The notes beneath the pieces are model-generated. The model was not told the origin of the DNA. It saw nothing but the letters and a program-made list of their open reading frames with translations, and made no database searches. A stretch of DNA of 64,000 nucleotides. It comes from Rhodosorus marinus. Its lineage: Eukaryota > Rhodophyta > Stylonematophyceae > Stylonematales > Stylonemataceae. Made by a program: the position numbers and the translations under genes. Positions 27,190-36,350 of this stretch are shown in pieces. The stretch spans positions 3,736,501 through 3,800,500 of the forward strand of contig JAMWBK010000001.1 in the NCBI GenBank assembly GCA_029953675.1. The letters run 5' to 3'. How positions within the stretch are numbered: the first letter of the stretch is position 1; every line of letters begins with the position of its first letter.

Positions 27190-29612
27190 TAGTCAGTATC
27201 TCGGTCGGAAACAATTTCTCTGGGTAACCCCGCAAACCTAACCCAATGGCGTAGGAATAGCTCTGCAACCTTCTGCGCAGAAACGTCAGTGGTTGTCAGA
27301 ATAAAACGAGAATACTTGGTGAAGCGATCCACGATGACAAAGATGGAGTCGAACCCTTCCGCAGTCATAGGTAGGCGAATGATAAAGTCCATAGAAATTG
27401 ACTGGAACTTCCCATCTGGAATGGGTAGAGGTTGGAGTGTGCCCGCTGTCGATCGTAGAGGTTTTTGTCGTTGACAGACATCACAGTGTCTTAGCATTTG
27501 TTGGATGTCGTGTTTCATCGTTGACCAAAAATACTTCCTCTTAATCAGGTTCCGGGTTTTCGTTACCCCAAAGTGTCCTCCGGTTGGCTCTTCGTGATAG
27601 GTTCTGAGCAATCTATCGACCATTGATTCAGGTACACAAATACGATGATGTCGATAGAGGACGTTATTCCTCTTGAGAAAACCCTGCTCCGCATATTCTG
27701 CAGGTCGCTGATAGATCGCCGCAAACTCTGGATCGCGTAGGTACGTCTGCGGCCAATCCACATCGGTCGTAATCGACGATACAGCCAGTTGCTGGATGGC
27801 ATGTCTGCTTAGCGCATCCGCAATGTTGTCACTGCCTTTTCTGTATTCGATCGAAAACTGGAAGGGCATCAGTCTATTGATATATCGTGCCTGCCTCTTC
27901 GTGAGCTCCTTCTGCGAGTGTAAGAATCTCAACGGGTTGTGATCGGTTCTCACTAAAAATCGGTTTCCCTCCAAGTAAGTTCGCCAGTGTAAGATCGCGG
28001 TTGTCAATGCGAAAAGCTCCTGCTCATACGTTGAGTATCTGGCTTCCGCATTCGTAAATTTTTTTGAGTAATAGGCTACAGGATGTTCGCCTGTGTCGAA
28101 TGTTTGTAACAGCACACCGCCCACTCCGATGTTGCTGGCGTCGGTGTGGACAATGAACTCCCGGGTAAAGTCAGGGCTACGCAGCACTGGGTGTTGAGTG
28201 ATTCGCGTTCGTAAATTGTTAAACGCTGCCGCTTCTCTGGTTCCCCAATTAAAACTCGACCCTTTCTTCGTTAATGCGGTTAACGGGGCCGCAAGTGGGC
28301 TGAACTCTGAAATGTAGCTCCGTAAATAATTAGCAAAACCCAAGAAGGATCTTACATCCGTAACATTGGAAGGTGTCCGCCAATTCCGGATCGCCGTAAT
28401 TTTGGTAGGATCTGGCTTCCTGGTTCCACTGCCAACGAGATGCCCGAGATATTGGGTCTCAGGTACCCCGAACGTACATTTCCCCTTTTTCGCGTATAAT
28501 TTGTGTTCGTGGAGTTTCGCGAACACGATATCCAAATGCTTCCGATGTGCATCCAGGTCCGAAGAGTAAACGATGATATCGTCAAAAAAAATCTTGACGA
28601 AATGACCTAACTCTTTGAAGAATATGTGTGTCAGAAGTCGAGTAAACACGGCCGGTGCGTTCGTCAAACCAAAAGGCATGACTAGCCATTCATACAACCC
28701 AAACGGCGTTGTGAATGCTGTCTTAGGGATGTCTTCTTCTCGCACCCGTAACTGCCAGTAGCCACTGCGCAGATCGATGACGCTTAAGTATGTGGCGGAG
28801 TCTAGGGCATCGAGGCAGTCGTCAATGCGCGGCGGGCTCGTCCGGTTTGGTATTGTAGATTGGTTGAGCTTTCGATAGTCAATGCACAAACGCTTTCCTC
28901 CATCTTTCTTGTCTACAAACAGACATGGCGACGCGAATGGGGAGGAACTCGGTCGAATCAGCTTCCTCTGTAACAAGTTCTGTAGCTGCTTCTTTAGTTC
29001 GTGTTGGTCTGGGAGACTCATGCGGTATGGTCGTTGGGCCTTTGGTTCTGCTCCCGGTCGTAGCTCGATATCAAAGTTAACTTTGCGCCATGGAGGTAGC
29101 TCAGGAACATCGTCGGGAAAAACTCCGTCATATTTTGCGGTTATCCGGGTCTCGAACTCTTTCGCCTCTTTCTGGCGTCTGGATCTTTCAGGGTCTTCAG
29201 GTTCTTCAGGTTCTTCAGGTTTTTCAGGTTTTTCAGGTTCTTCAGGGTCTTTAGGTTTTAGTGTCAGGGTCTGGTTTTGTAGATTCAGCTGCGCGTTGTA
29301 TTTTTGCAGGAAATCTCTTCCTAAGTACCCCGGGCTAGTGGCTTCTTCCACAATATAGGGTTGCCAGTTGAAGTTGTGATCACCTAGCTGTAAGATTACG
29401 TTCTCTTCCCCCAGAATCTCTATTGATGCGCCTGGGGAAGCGGTGTCCAAACTCCCGTGTTGAGTTGGGATTATTGGAGTGGCGTCTGGTATGCCTCGCA
29501 GAACGGAATGGCTACTTCCGGTATCGATCAGGAGGGCTTGCTTCTTCCCATTCAAGAATCCCGTAACCATAAGGTTTCCACTGAAGGGAATCCGAACGCC
29601 TTTATCAGCAAC
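27190..29612 (-). CDS. pol: Gypsy-1 Pol: protease, RT, RNase H, integrase N-part
   Basis: The frame is open from about 29670, overlapping the end of Gag in the -1 frame; the first ATG is at 29570. Domains in order: aspartic protease (LLIDTGSSHSVL); RT (KKDGGKRLCIDYRKLNQ, LRSGYWQLRV, PFGLTNAPAVF and FFDDIIVYSSD, the last an FFDD variant of YVDD); RNase H (EFIVHTDASNIGVGGVL, RKGSDNIADALSRH); integrase zinc finger (HEEPTGGHFGVTKT then MLRHCDVCQRQK) and core (ISMDFIIRLPMT, IVSDRDT). A KPEEPEEPEDPE repeat of about 20 residues sits after the protease. The protein is cut at 27190 inside the integrase core. Order PR-RT-RH-IN makes this Ty3/gypsy. Confidence 0.92.
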
Positions 29613-29626
29613 AGTGTTGGCGTCTC

Positions 29627-30403
29627 CTACTGCTGCTCCTCTTTTAACTCCTGTAGCTTCGGGGGTGCGGACTTGGACACTGTCGGGTCCCTATCAGGGT
29701 TGTTCCAGCAGATCCTTTGTATATGCCCCTTTTTTCCGCAGTAGTTGCAAACAATGTTGGTGTAGTTACGCTTCTGCAGCGCTTGCGTTCCGGGTTGGTA
29801 AATGCGTCCAGACCTGGTTCCCCTGCTTACAGTGGTCTGGGGCGTTGCCATTTTTTGGGGAAATTTCTCTTCCCATCTGGAAGGTTGGCTGGCTGCCTCA
29901 GCTCCCTCAATTTTTAGGGCAAGTGCCTGTGCCGCCTCAAAATCCTGCACGTCCTGTATGTAGATGTATTTCTTGACCTCGGGTTTAAGGCCTTCGACGA
30001 AGCGGTCGAATTTCTCTGAATCCGAAATCTCTCCCACCTGGATCAGGCATGTGTTGAAGTATGCCGTATACGCTGCGACCGTCGTCTTCTGCTGCGCCTT
30101 TGCAAGTTGCTGTTTCGCGCGGATCTTGGCGTCTGCCGGGTAGAACTGGGCTTTGAGCGTACATTCGAAGCCCTCGTAGGTCGTTGGTTTCCGGTCGTCC
30201 GGAATCAGTGACCACCAGTATGAGGCGTCGCCAGTCAAATAACCTTCTGCTAGGGTGATTCGGTATTCGTCGTCGTCGACGGGTAGCCGCGCCAGTTTGA
30301 AGTATGTTCTTAGTTGATTCAAGAACGTACTTATGACTAGGGCGTCACGTCGCCCGTCATAGGCTTTCGGCTGCGGAGCCTGCATCTTGATGAGTGATGC
30401 CAT
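29627..30403 (-). CDS. gag: Gypsy-1 Gag
   Basis: 258 aa from ATG 30403 (MASLIKMQAPQPKAYDGRRD). A capsid-like helical region (STFLNQLRTYFKLARL, WWSLIPDD, TYEGFECTLKAQFYP) is followed near residue 225 by one CCHC zinc knuckle, CNYCGKKGHIQRIC. It ends KLQELKEEQQ. The Pol frame is already open across the last ~15 codons in the -1 frame, so Pol is probably made by frameshifting near TTAAAAG, although no textbook slippery heptamer is present. Intact frame suggests this element was recently functional before its integrase was disrupted. Confidence 0.9.
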   Translation of the reverse strand: MASLIKMQAPQPKAYDGRRDALVISTFLNQLRTYFKLARLPVDDDEYRITLAEGYLTGDASYWWSLIPDDRKPTTYEGFECTLKAQFYPADAKIRAKQQLAKAQQKTTVAAYTAYFNTCLIQVGEISDSEKFDRFVEGLKPEVKKYIYIQDVQDFEAAQALALKIEGAEAASQPSRWEEKFPQKMATPQTTVSRGTRSGRIYQPGTQALQKRNYTNIVCNYCGKKGHIQRICWNNPDRDPTVSKSAPPKLQELKEEQQ

Positions 30404-30455
30404 CTGCGGGTTGTCAGGTTGTCAGGTTGTCAGGTTTTGGGCTCCCTTCTGCTGC

Positions 30456-30472
30456 TCCTTGCGATGAGACCA
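30456..30472 (-). promoter_or_regulatory. Gypsy-1 primer-binding site
   Basis: The minus strand reads TGGTCTCATCGCAAGGA directly after the LTR (three bases from its CA end). TGG is the complement of a tRNA CCA end. The same TTTGGTCTCAT stands after the 5' LTR of gypsy-2 at 35554, so both use the same primer. It differs from the common initiator-Met type TGGTATCAGAG. Confidence 0.75.
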
Positions 30473-30475
30473 AAT

Positions 30476-30772
30476 TGATACGTTCTTCGTTAGCGCGTGT
30501 CGGTGATCCAAAATACTTTTAAATTCCCTTTTGTTTTTATCTTTTTTCTATCTTGGATACCTCCCTCTACTCTAATCTTAAGGAGGAAGGTCGTAACTTC
30601 CGTATTTATAGCCTTCGGGTTCATGACTTGGGTATGTTAGACTACTATTATTAGCCCTGTCCGTACAATATCTTGCCCACTGGGCGCATCATAGACTTAC
30701 TATATTTTGTACCCATGGTGGTTATTTTTAGCTCACCAATATGTTAGCCAGATGTCATGTCAGGACGTCACA
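30476..30772 (-). repeat. Gypsy-1 5' LTR
   Basis: About 297 bp, beginning TGTGACGTCCTGACATGACA on the minus strand and ending ATCA just before the primer-binding site. It contains CTATAAATAC (minus strand, near 30608-30600), a TATA box. No matching 3' LTR is present near 24.2 kb, in line with the scrambled 3' end. The left boundary rests on the TG and the primer-site distance only. Confidence 0.65.
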
Positions 30773-31700
30773 AAAACTGTCTTGCGAGGGACAGACTGTC
30801 TTGACAAGCACAAACTTGTGAGAACCTTCCCTGACAGCTGTGTAATCCGCCTATGTTTTAGTGTTAGGCACCTATTTTAGTGTAAGACATCAATGTTTTA
30901 GTATCCACTGCTTTCTACTTTACTGTCAGGTATGTTTTAGTTTACAGTAACCGAGACTATATATATATATGTAGGGCCTAGCTTTGCTTAGATCTTGAGA
31001 CCTAGAATTGAGTAAAGACAAGCTGGTTCGAAGAGTTCTGACAAAACTGTGTTGACGAGGACGGTGACGAGTGGAAGACGTAGCACCCAACAGAATGCCC
31101 ATCAATCTTCCACTGACATATGAAGTTTCAACAAGTCCAGCGTCCTTCGCTTAAGCCCGTTCGTGAGGCAAACCGACAAGTTCACCGACAAGTTCACCGA
31201 CAAGTTCGCCGACAGATCGAATGTGTTGCATGGTGATGACTTCGGCTTGGACGAGATGGAGGCAGTCTATATACCTCACGTGCATGTGAGGTCCACGCTT
31301 AATGGAGGTTTTTCGCTGGACCCACAACAGAGCTGCTTGATTGGCTACATTCGGTGTGGTAGGTGAAACCCGGGCATATGTGCAGACCGCAGACTATGGT
31401 GCAGAGCCATATGATGTCTCTTAAGGCTTCATGAAGAGCCAGAAACTCAGCCACACGGGTTGAAGTTGCGTTCAGTCTGGCGCTGCATTGCTGGACAGCT
31501 TTGGAGGTCGGTCTGGGAGTGGACGTGCTCGAAGTCGCATACGCAGATGAGGTACTGTACTTGAAAGCATTAAGGGTTGACTACCAATCAACTAGGCTCC
31601 AGTTCGAAAAGATGTACTTCTCTGTCAGGTACCGAGCAGGAGCATGTCGCACGTGTCTACGGAGGAGTACATGTGCAGCTTCCGTTAGATTCATCAAAAG
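30773..31700. other. Intergenic region with 12-bp repeats
   Basis: No gene recognised. Short degenerate repeats of ATGTTTTAGT lie at 30850-30940, a TA run at 30958-30970, and three to four tandem units of ACAAGTTCACCG at 31178-31215. The open frame at 31501-31767 (+) has no recognisable features. Confidence 0.5.
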
Positions 31701-31707
31701 CGGTAAC

Positions 31708-33598
31708 CTAGTCATGGAGTGGAAGGGAAAACACAGCGGGGCGATCGATCATGTCAATAGCAGCTAAGAAGAACAAATGCAGCTGCTCAAAATGGAATTG
31801 GAATATTGAGGAAGTCTTGCGGGCTATGGAAACGCGACAACGTACCAGCATTTGGGCAGGACAAATTGGCCATTCAGATTGGAGGACGCAGATATTGTTC
31901 TCGTCAATGCATTTTTCTTCCTCATCTAGGCAACAAACGCAGACTTCATTATCCGCTGAGGTTCTGGACACGAAGCCAGTCTAGAGGACGGGTTTACGTC
32001 AACCGACAGGTCATAAACCCACCCACCCCAACAGATAAGGTGAAGAAAGTAGAGAAACGCGTGTCAGAGACTTTTTGTCACCTGTAGTGACCAGTTTTCC
32101 ACTCTAGTGCTTACACCGCACGTAGTGTTACGAGGGACGCACTCGAAGCCGCCGGGTGAGTTTCGGCATGTGTCTGGCGCGCACTCCGGCCGACAAATGC
32201 AGTCTCCATTAAACTCTGACCTGAGAGGAATCTGCCATCGAGAATCCGGGAGATAGCAGAGCCACACCGACACATTCAGCTCCTTGGCCGATCACGATCA
32301 TTTTTGGGTCACAGCGTTCGATCAATACTCACCGCCCCGGGATTGCATGCTACCTCGCTCAGAAACAAGCACTCGCCGGTCGCTTCTCTGCTGCACGTAA
32401 GCTCATCGCTACAAGCGCATTTGCAGATTTTGTCTGAATCATCGATATCAGGAACCTGATTTTGGTCGGTCGAATTGGTTAGACGAAAGATGTTAAGAAC
32501 ATGGGGGGGGGGAGGCTCTTCGTAGCTAGATGAAGATGTAGTCAAAGGACTCGATTCTCAAGCACGGGTGGACTAATCCCCAAGGGAACTGACACGAAGG
32601 GAATTGACTGTTGAAAATATCCACTCTACGCTCACCTCGGCACCTTCACATTCAAAAAAGTCTCCGAATTCGAAAGGGGAAATGCACCGATTCCCTTCAA
32701 AAATGCATGTACCCTCGCCCCCACAACAAGAGCAGAAGTTATCTGAAAGTGAGTCGGGATATGCTACCTGTACGAAGTTGTTGGAAAGCAAAATAAGTCA
32801 GCTGATACTCCATGTTCACTGTAGTCATCAATGAACCTTCCGCTGCGAAGAAAGTGCCGTTCGGATCACATCGAGTGCAGGCAGAACCAGGGGAATGAAG
32901 GACAACCAAGCACATGCGATTCATTGCAACTTACTGGGAACCCCGCCATGCATTCAAAAGTATTAGTTGGAATACAAACTCCGCCCAATATGCGGCACTC
33001 GTTCTCTGAGCATTCCGGGCAGGAAATTTCAACGTCACAAGAAGTAGTGTCGTCGCTGTCCCGCGTCGTGCATTTATTGTCATCCTCCTCAGGGCTCAGA
33101 AAGGCTCGAATTATTTTTGCGTCAGGATCGCCTATGGGAGTAACTACTGCGTACGCGACTAACCCGATGGTTTCTCCGCAGCATTCGCTCTCTCCGGTCA
33201 TTTCATCCGGGCATACAAGAAGTCTCGCTACGGTGACTACGTCCGTGATGTTGTTCTTCTCCTTCCACCCATCGATGTTTCTGCGGGAGGTAAATCGAGC
33301 CTGCTCGGTGGGGGGGCTCGTTGAAATGTGCTCCCGCTCTGAGCAGGTTCAACTGGAATCCATCATCAGCCCTGAACTTGGCTCTGATACAGCTCGGATT
33401 AAACCCGGGTTCGTTCCTCGGACTTGTCTTGGTGTCCACGCATAATTCGCCGAATCGGTCCCCGGTGTTGTCTAGCAGAGGCCTACAGAACTCTGAAAAC
33501 TCGAGCGCTCCAGCTTTTGTGTCATCCAAACAAGTCTGAGATTGAGCGAGACCAAGAACCACCACGAACACGAACAGCACGAAGTCGTAGGATCCCAT
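31708..33598 (-). CDS. Secreted Cys-rich modular protein, six exons
   Basis: Exons (minus): 33598-32935, 32767-32636, 32455-32333, 32231-32115, 31980-31846, 31782-31708. All introns are GT-AG, 63-180 nt, and all are phase 0. Exon 1 has a signal peptide (MGSYDFVLFVFVVVLGLAQS), then a ~150-aa N-terminal domain (GELCVDTKT, FQLNLLRAG, ITDVVTVARLLVC, CCGETIGLVAYAVV) and the first Cys module. Exons 2-5 each encode one module of about 40-45 aa (for example CSCCGGEGTCIFEGNRC, CKCACSDELTCSREATGEC, CICRPECAPDTCRNSPGGFEC, CVCCLDEEEKCIDENNIC). Exon 6 encodes a short hydrophobic tail; it is the least certain. Exon 1 is frameshifted by one base in a run of seven C (minus) at about 33307-33313; removing one base restores agreement with its paralogue at 56.4-59.9 kb. 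Extracellular function unknown. Confidence 0.78.
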
Positions 33599-33759
33599 TA
33601 CTTCTTTTTACTCTCTAAACGCTCTAGTGACAATGTTTTCCTCATCTCTCTCGTCCAAGCCTGCCTTGCTTGTCTCCCCTACCAACTCGACCTAGAGCTT
33701 TGCCGACAAGTTTTTCTTGTGTGAGATTCTTATGTCCAATCTCTGGTTCAAGGGAGAAT

Positions 33760-33770
33760 CATATATATAC
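33760..33770 (-). promoter_or_regulatory. Putative TATA box of Cys-module gene 1
   Basis: The minus strand reads GGGTATATATATG about 165 bp before the ATG at 33598. It is the only TATA-like element near this start. Confidence 0.4.
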
Positions 33771-33774
33771 CCAA

Positions 33775-34640
33775 ACGCTAGTGTTCACTTTCTTTTACTT
33801 GAGTTGTTTTCTTCCAAATCAATAAGGAGGGCACACCAGAGCGGTGGCCAAGAATGCATCGTTGTGATGTGGGGTAGCCTCCAACACCCGCCACACCCCT
33901 GCACACCCAAAAGGTTCACCCTGACATTTAGCAAACGAGCGTAGATTTCATAGCGATAATGGACAGATTAGCCCAACTGATGATCAAGTTGCGCAACAGT
34001 GCAAAGGCTGGACCCCCCCCACCCTTTTCACGTCCTCAATCTGGACGGGTTGCCACACCGTGGACAGTTGAAGTTTGATGTGGAAATTCTTCCCTAACGA
34101 AGATAAACAGTGCGATGGCTAGGCTCGTAGGATATTGAATCAGTTGGTTGCAAACCATCTCTACTGGACTTTGCTAGCCTGAAGCGCCTCTACTAGCCTG
34201 TATTTTTTGTTGATAGCATATGACAGCCTGTCACCCGGTTCTTTCCCCCCCCAAAAAGCTTGAGGATAGACTATTAAAAACATTAAAAGCCATTACTTAT
34301 TATTATTTCAGTTCGATTGAGAGAATCATATACTCCATTAAATAAACGAATTCATAATATTTTATATTAATTACCGAAATAATGACCCGTATAGTTTAAA
34401 TATTTATTTTAGACAGTTTTCTGTTGTTATGAATTGTAATAGATTAGTCGATTTCTGCGAGAAGATTTTTTTTCTCGAACCGCTGGAGTTCGCCAAATCT
34501 CCGGTGCTTTTGTTCTCCCCAGAGTGGAAGAACAGGGGAGGGTTTAAGATCATTACGTTATTCCCATATTGAATGAATTTCTAGTGGTTTCTGGTTCTCC
34601 CCTCAGCGGAATTTGTTGTTAGGACCCAAGTTGCTATAAA
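33775..34640. other. Intergenic, AT-rich, no gene seen
   Basis: AT-rich with no coding signature. A short minus-strand family B 3' end (TACTGGACTTTGCTAGCCTG) is at 34152-34200. A polypurine string GAAGAACAGGGGAGGG at 34529 resembles the polypurine tract before the gypsy-2 3' LTR and may mark a decayed LTR element. Confidence 0.45.
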
Positions 34641-34651
34641 GACCTCCCCTG

Positions 34652-34880
34652 TGGCGAGCCAATCAAAGGTGAATAAGGAATCTGTCGACGCGTTAGGGAA
34701 CTCTCCCAGGGGGTTTGGTAGTTCCGTTCTACCCTTGGCACTATCGTGATTGCACTAATTCCTAACGAACTCCCTAGTGGCGAGCCAATCAAAGGTGAAT
34801 GAGAATCTATCGATGCGTTTTGGAACCCTCCCAGGGAGTTAGTTTGGTGGTTTCGTTCTACCCTTGGTACTATCGTGAAG
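34652..34880. repeat. ~125-bp tandem duplication
   Basis: TGGCGAGCCAATCAAAGGTG at 34652 recurs at 34777. Both are followed by GAATCT, TCGA, GCGTT, CTCCCAGGG and TTCTACCCTTGG with the same spacing. The copies are moderately diverged. They could be promoter-region repeats of an old LTR. Confidence 0.65.
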
Positions 34881-34997
34881 TTGAAGCAGAAGCAGGCATT
34901 GTCTATGCCGGTATTGTCAATGCAGTGGAAGGAGTTGTCCAAAAACCCCTCGGGTTTTTGGACTCCCACAGGGAGGCGTACCCCATAGAAATACGAG

Positions 34998-35066
34998 TGC
35001 CAAAAAGTGTCAAAAAGTGTAAAAGGTGCAAAAAGTGTAGAAAGTGTAAAAAAGTGTAAAAGGTGC
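34998..35066. repeat. Minisatellite of ~9-10-bp units
   Basis: Degenerate tandem AAAAAGTGT and AAAAGGTGC units (about seven copies). A similar A-rich array with GATAAAAAGC units lies at 39970-40060, just beyond the other end of gypsy-2. Confidence 0.7.
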
Positions 35067-35280
35067 AAACATTATAAACTGAGCAAAATGCTTTAAGAAA
35101 AGCTCAGAAACCACTCGTCTGTAGCAGGTTCAGCGCGAGAGTCTGAGGACAATGACCTACACGAACTACATGAGGTCTCGCGCTCTTGGGAACCCCTGAA
35201 TATCTTATCTATTCTGAACAGGGTTTTGGAGTGTTTTTGGGATAATGTCTGTACATAAATGGATGATTCTAGGGTCAGTC

Positions 35281-35552
35281 TGAAGGAACCAAGTGACAGC
35301 CTGTCTCCAAATGAAGAACCTTAACTGATTAGATTTAGGAAACGTTTTGGCATTTGCTCAGCCGATGAAAAGGGTAGAAAAATACCGTAGATACGACTTC
35401 TATATTGGTTTAGAGGGAGAGCTGAAGGACACAACACGGTTCAATGGGGAATAGATTTAACGCTTGTAGTCTAGAGCTAGACTAATTAATGGAACGAGCT
35501 TTATTCCTTTGAGAAAAGAAAGTGTGGTGGTATTTGGACCTAGGGTCCAATA
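35281..35552 (+). repeat. Gypsy-2 5' LTR
   Basis: Starts TGAAGGAACCAAGTGACAGC and shares most of its length with 39679-39945 (CCGTAGATACGACTT, ATGGGGAATAGATTTAAC, CTAGAGCTAGACTAATTAA, TTCCTTTGAGAAAAGAAAGT). About 10-15% differences between the two LTRs by eye indicate an old insertion. It is followed by TTTGGTCTCATAGCGAG, the primer-binding site. Confidence 0.85.
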
Positions 35553-36350
35553 GTTTGGTCTCATAGCGAGTGTAGCGATTGCTGAGTGCCCTGTTTGGAA
35601 AAGAGCAATGGAGCAGAACCCCGCGCTCACTCAGGTTCTTCTGGCGATTGGACGAGTCCTAGACAGGTAAGAACAGGCGGCGACGAATGACCCGGGCCTT
35701 TCTATCACGACAAGACCGGTCGAGACCCTTGCTGAAACTTTACCCTGAGTTCACTGGTGAAGGGACAGGGAACGTTGAGGACTACATTGCTGAATTCAAC
35801 CATGTCATCAAAGCCTACAAAGTTCCCGAGGCAAGGGAGCTTCAAGAGTCCACCCGTGGGCTGACAAGGTGAGCAGCTGCTTGGTTCTCTCGTCTGGAAG
35901 ACGATAGGAAGAACGACTGGCATACCCTGCAAATCGCATTCAGGGAAAAGTATGCCGCCCAAACCGTACGTGAGCGTTAGCAAATAGGATAACTAGTATG
36001 GAGTCTCGCGAGGGGCGAACGATCCGCGAATATGTAAATACGTTTGAACGAACCCTCGATGAACTTCTTAAGTATGTTCTGGATTGCATTAAAATCTGAC
36101 ATGCAATCCCAGATGTTATGATAGTGGCGATCTTCTTGAAAGGGCTGACACCACCCGCCCAAGTCTACGTAGCGTCGACTAGACCTGCTACTATCGAAGA
36201 CACAATATACGCGGCCCTGACAATTCCTGACGAAAAATTCCTAGGAAAATTCCAGGAAAGTTGGAGGACCAAGCCACGAAGCTCGAAGCACCGTTCAGCA
36301 ACAACCAGATTCACCGAGATTCCCGCATCTGGTGATACAGAACGGTGAGG
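35553..36350 (+). pseudogene. Gypsy-2 gag region, broken
   Basis: Frames at 35687-35872, about 35880-35980 and 35998-36348 together look like a Gag: LLKLYPEFTGEGTGNVEDYI, FNHVIKAYKVPEA, AWFSRLEDDRKNDWHTLQIAF and a matrix-like ETFERTLDELL region. Several stops break it. No zinc knuckle was found. Confidence 0.65.

Noticed and set aside
28882-29358. 158-aa plus-strand frame with Ser/Gly repeats
   Set aside because: It is the antisense shadow of the Pro/Glu-rich repeat in gypsy-1 Pol.
31163-31366. 67-aa open frame with KFTDKFTDKF repeats as a small gene
   Set aside because: The protein repeat follows from a 12-bp DNA tandem repeat; the rest has no recognisable feature.
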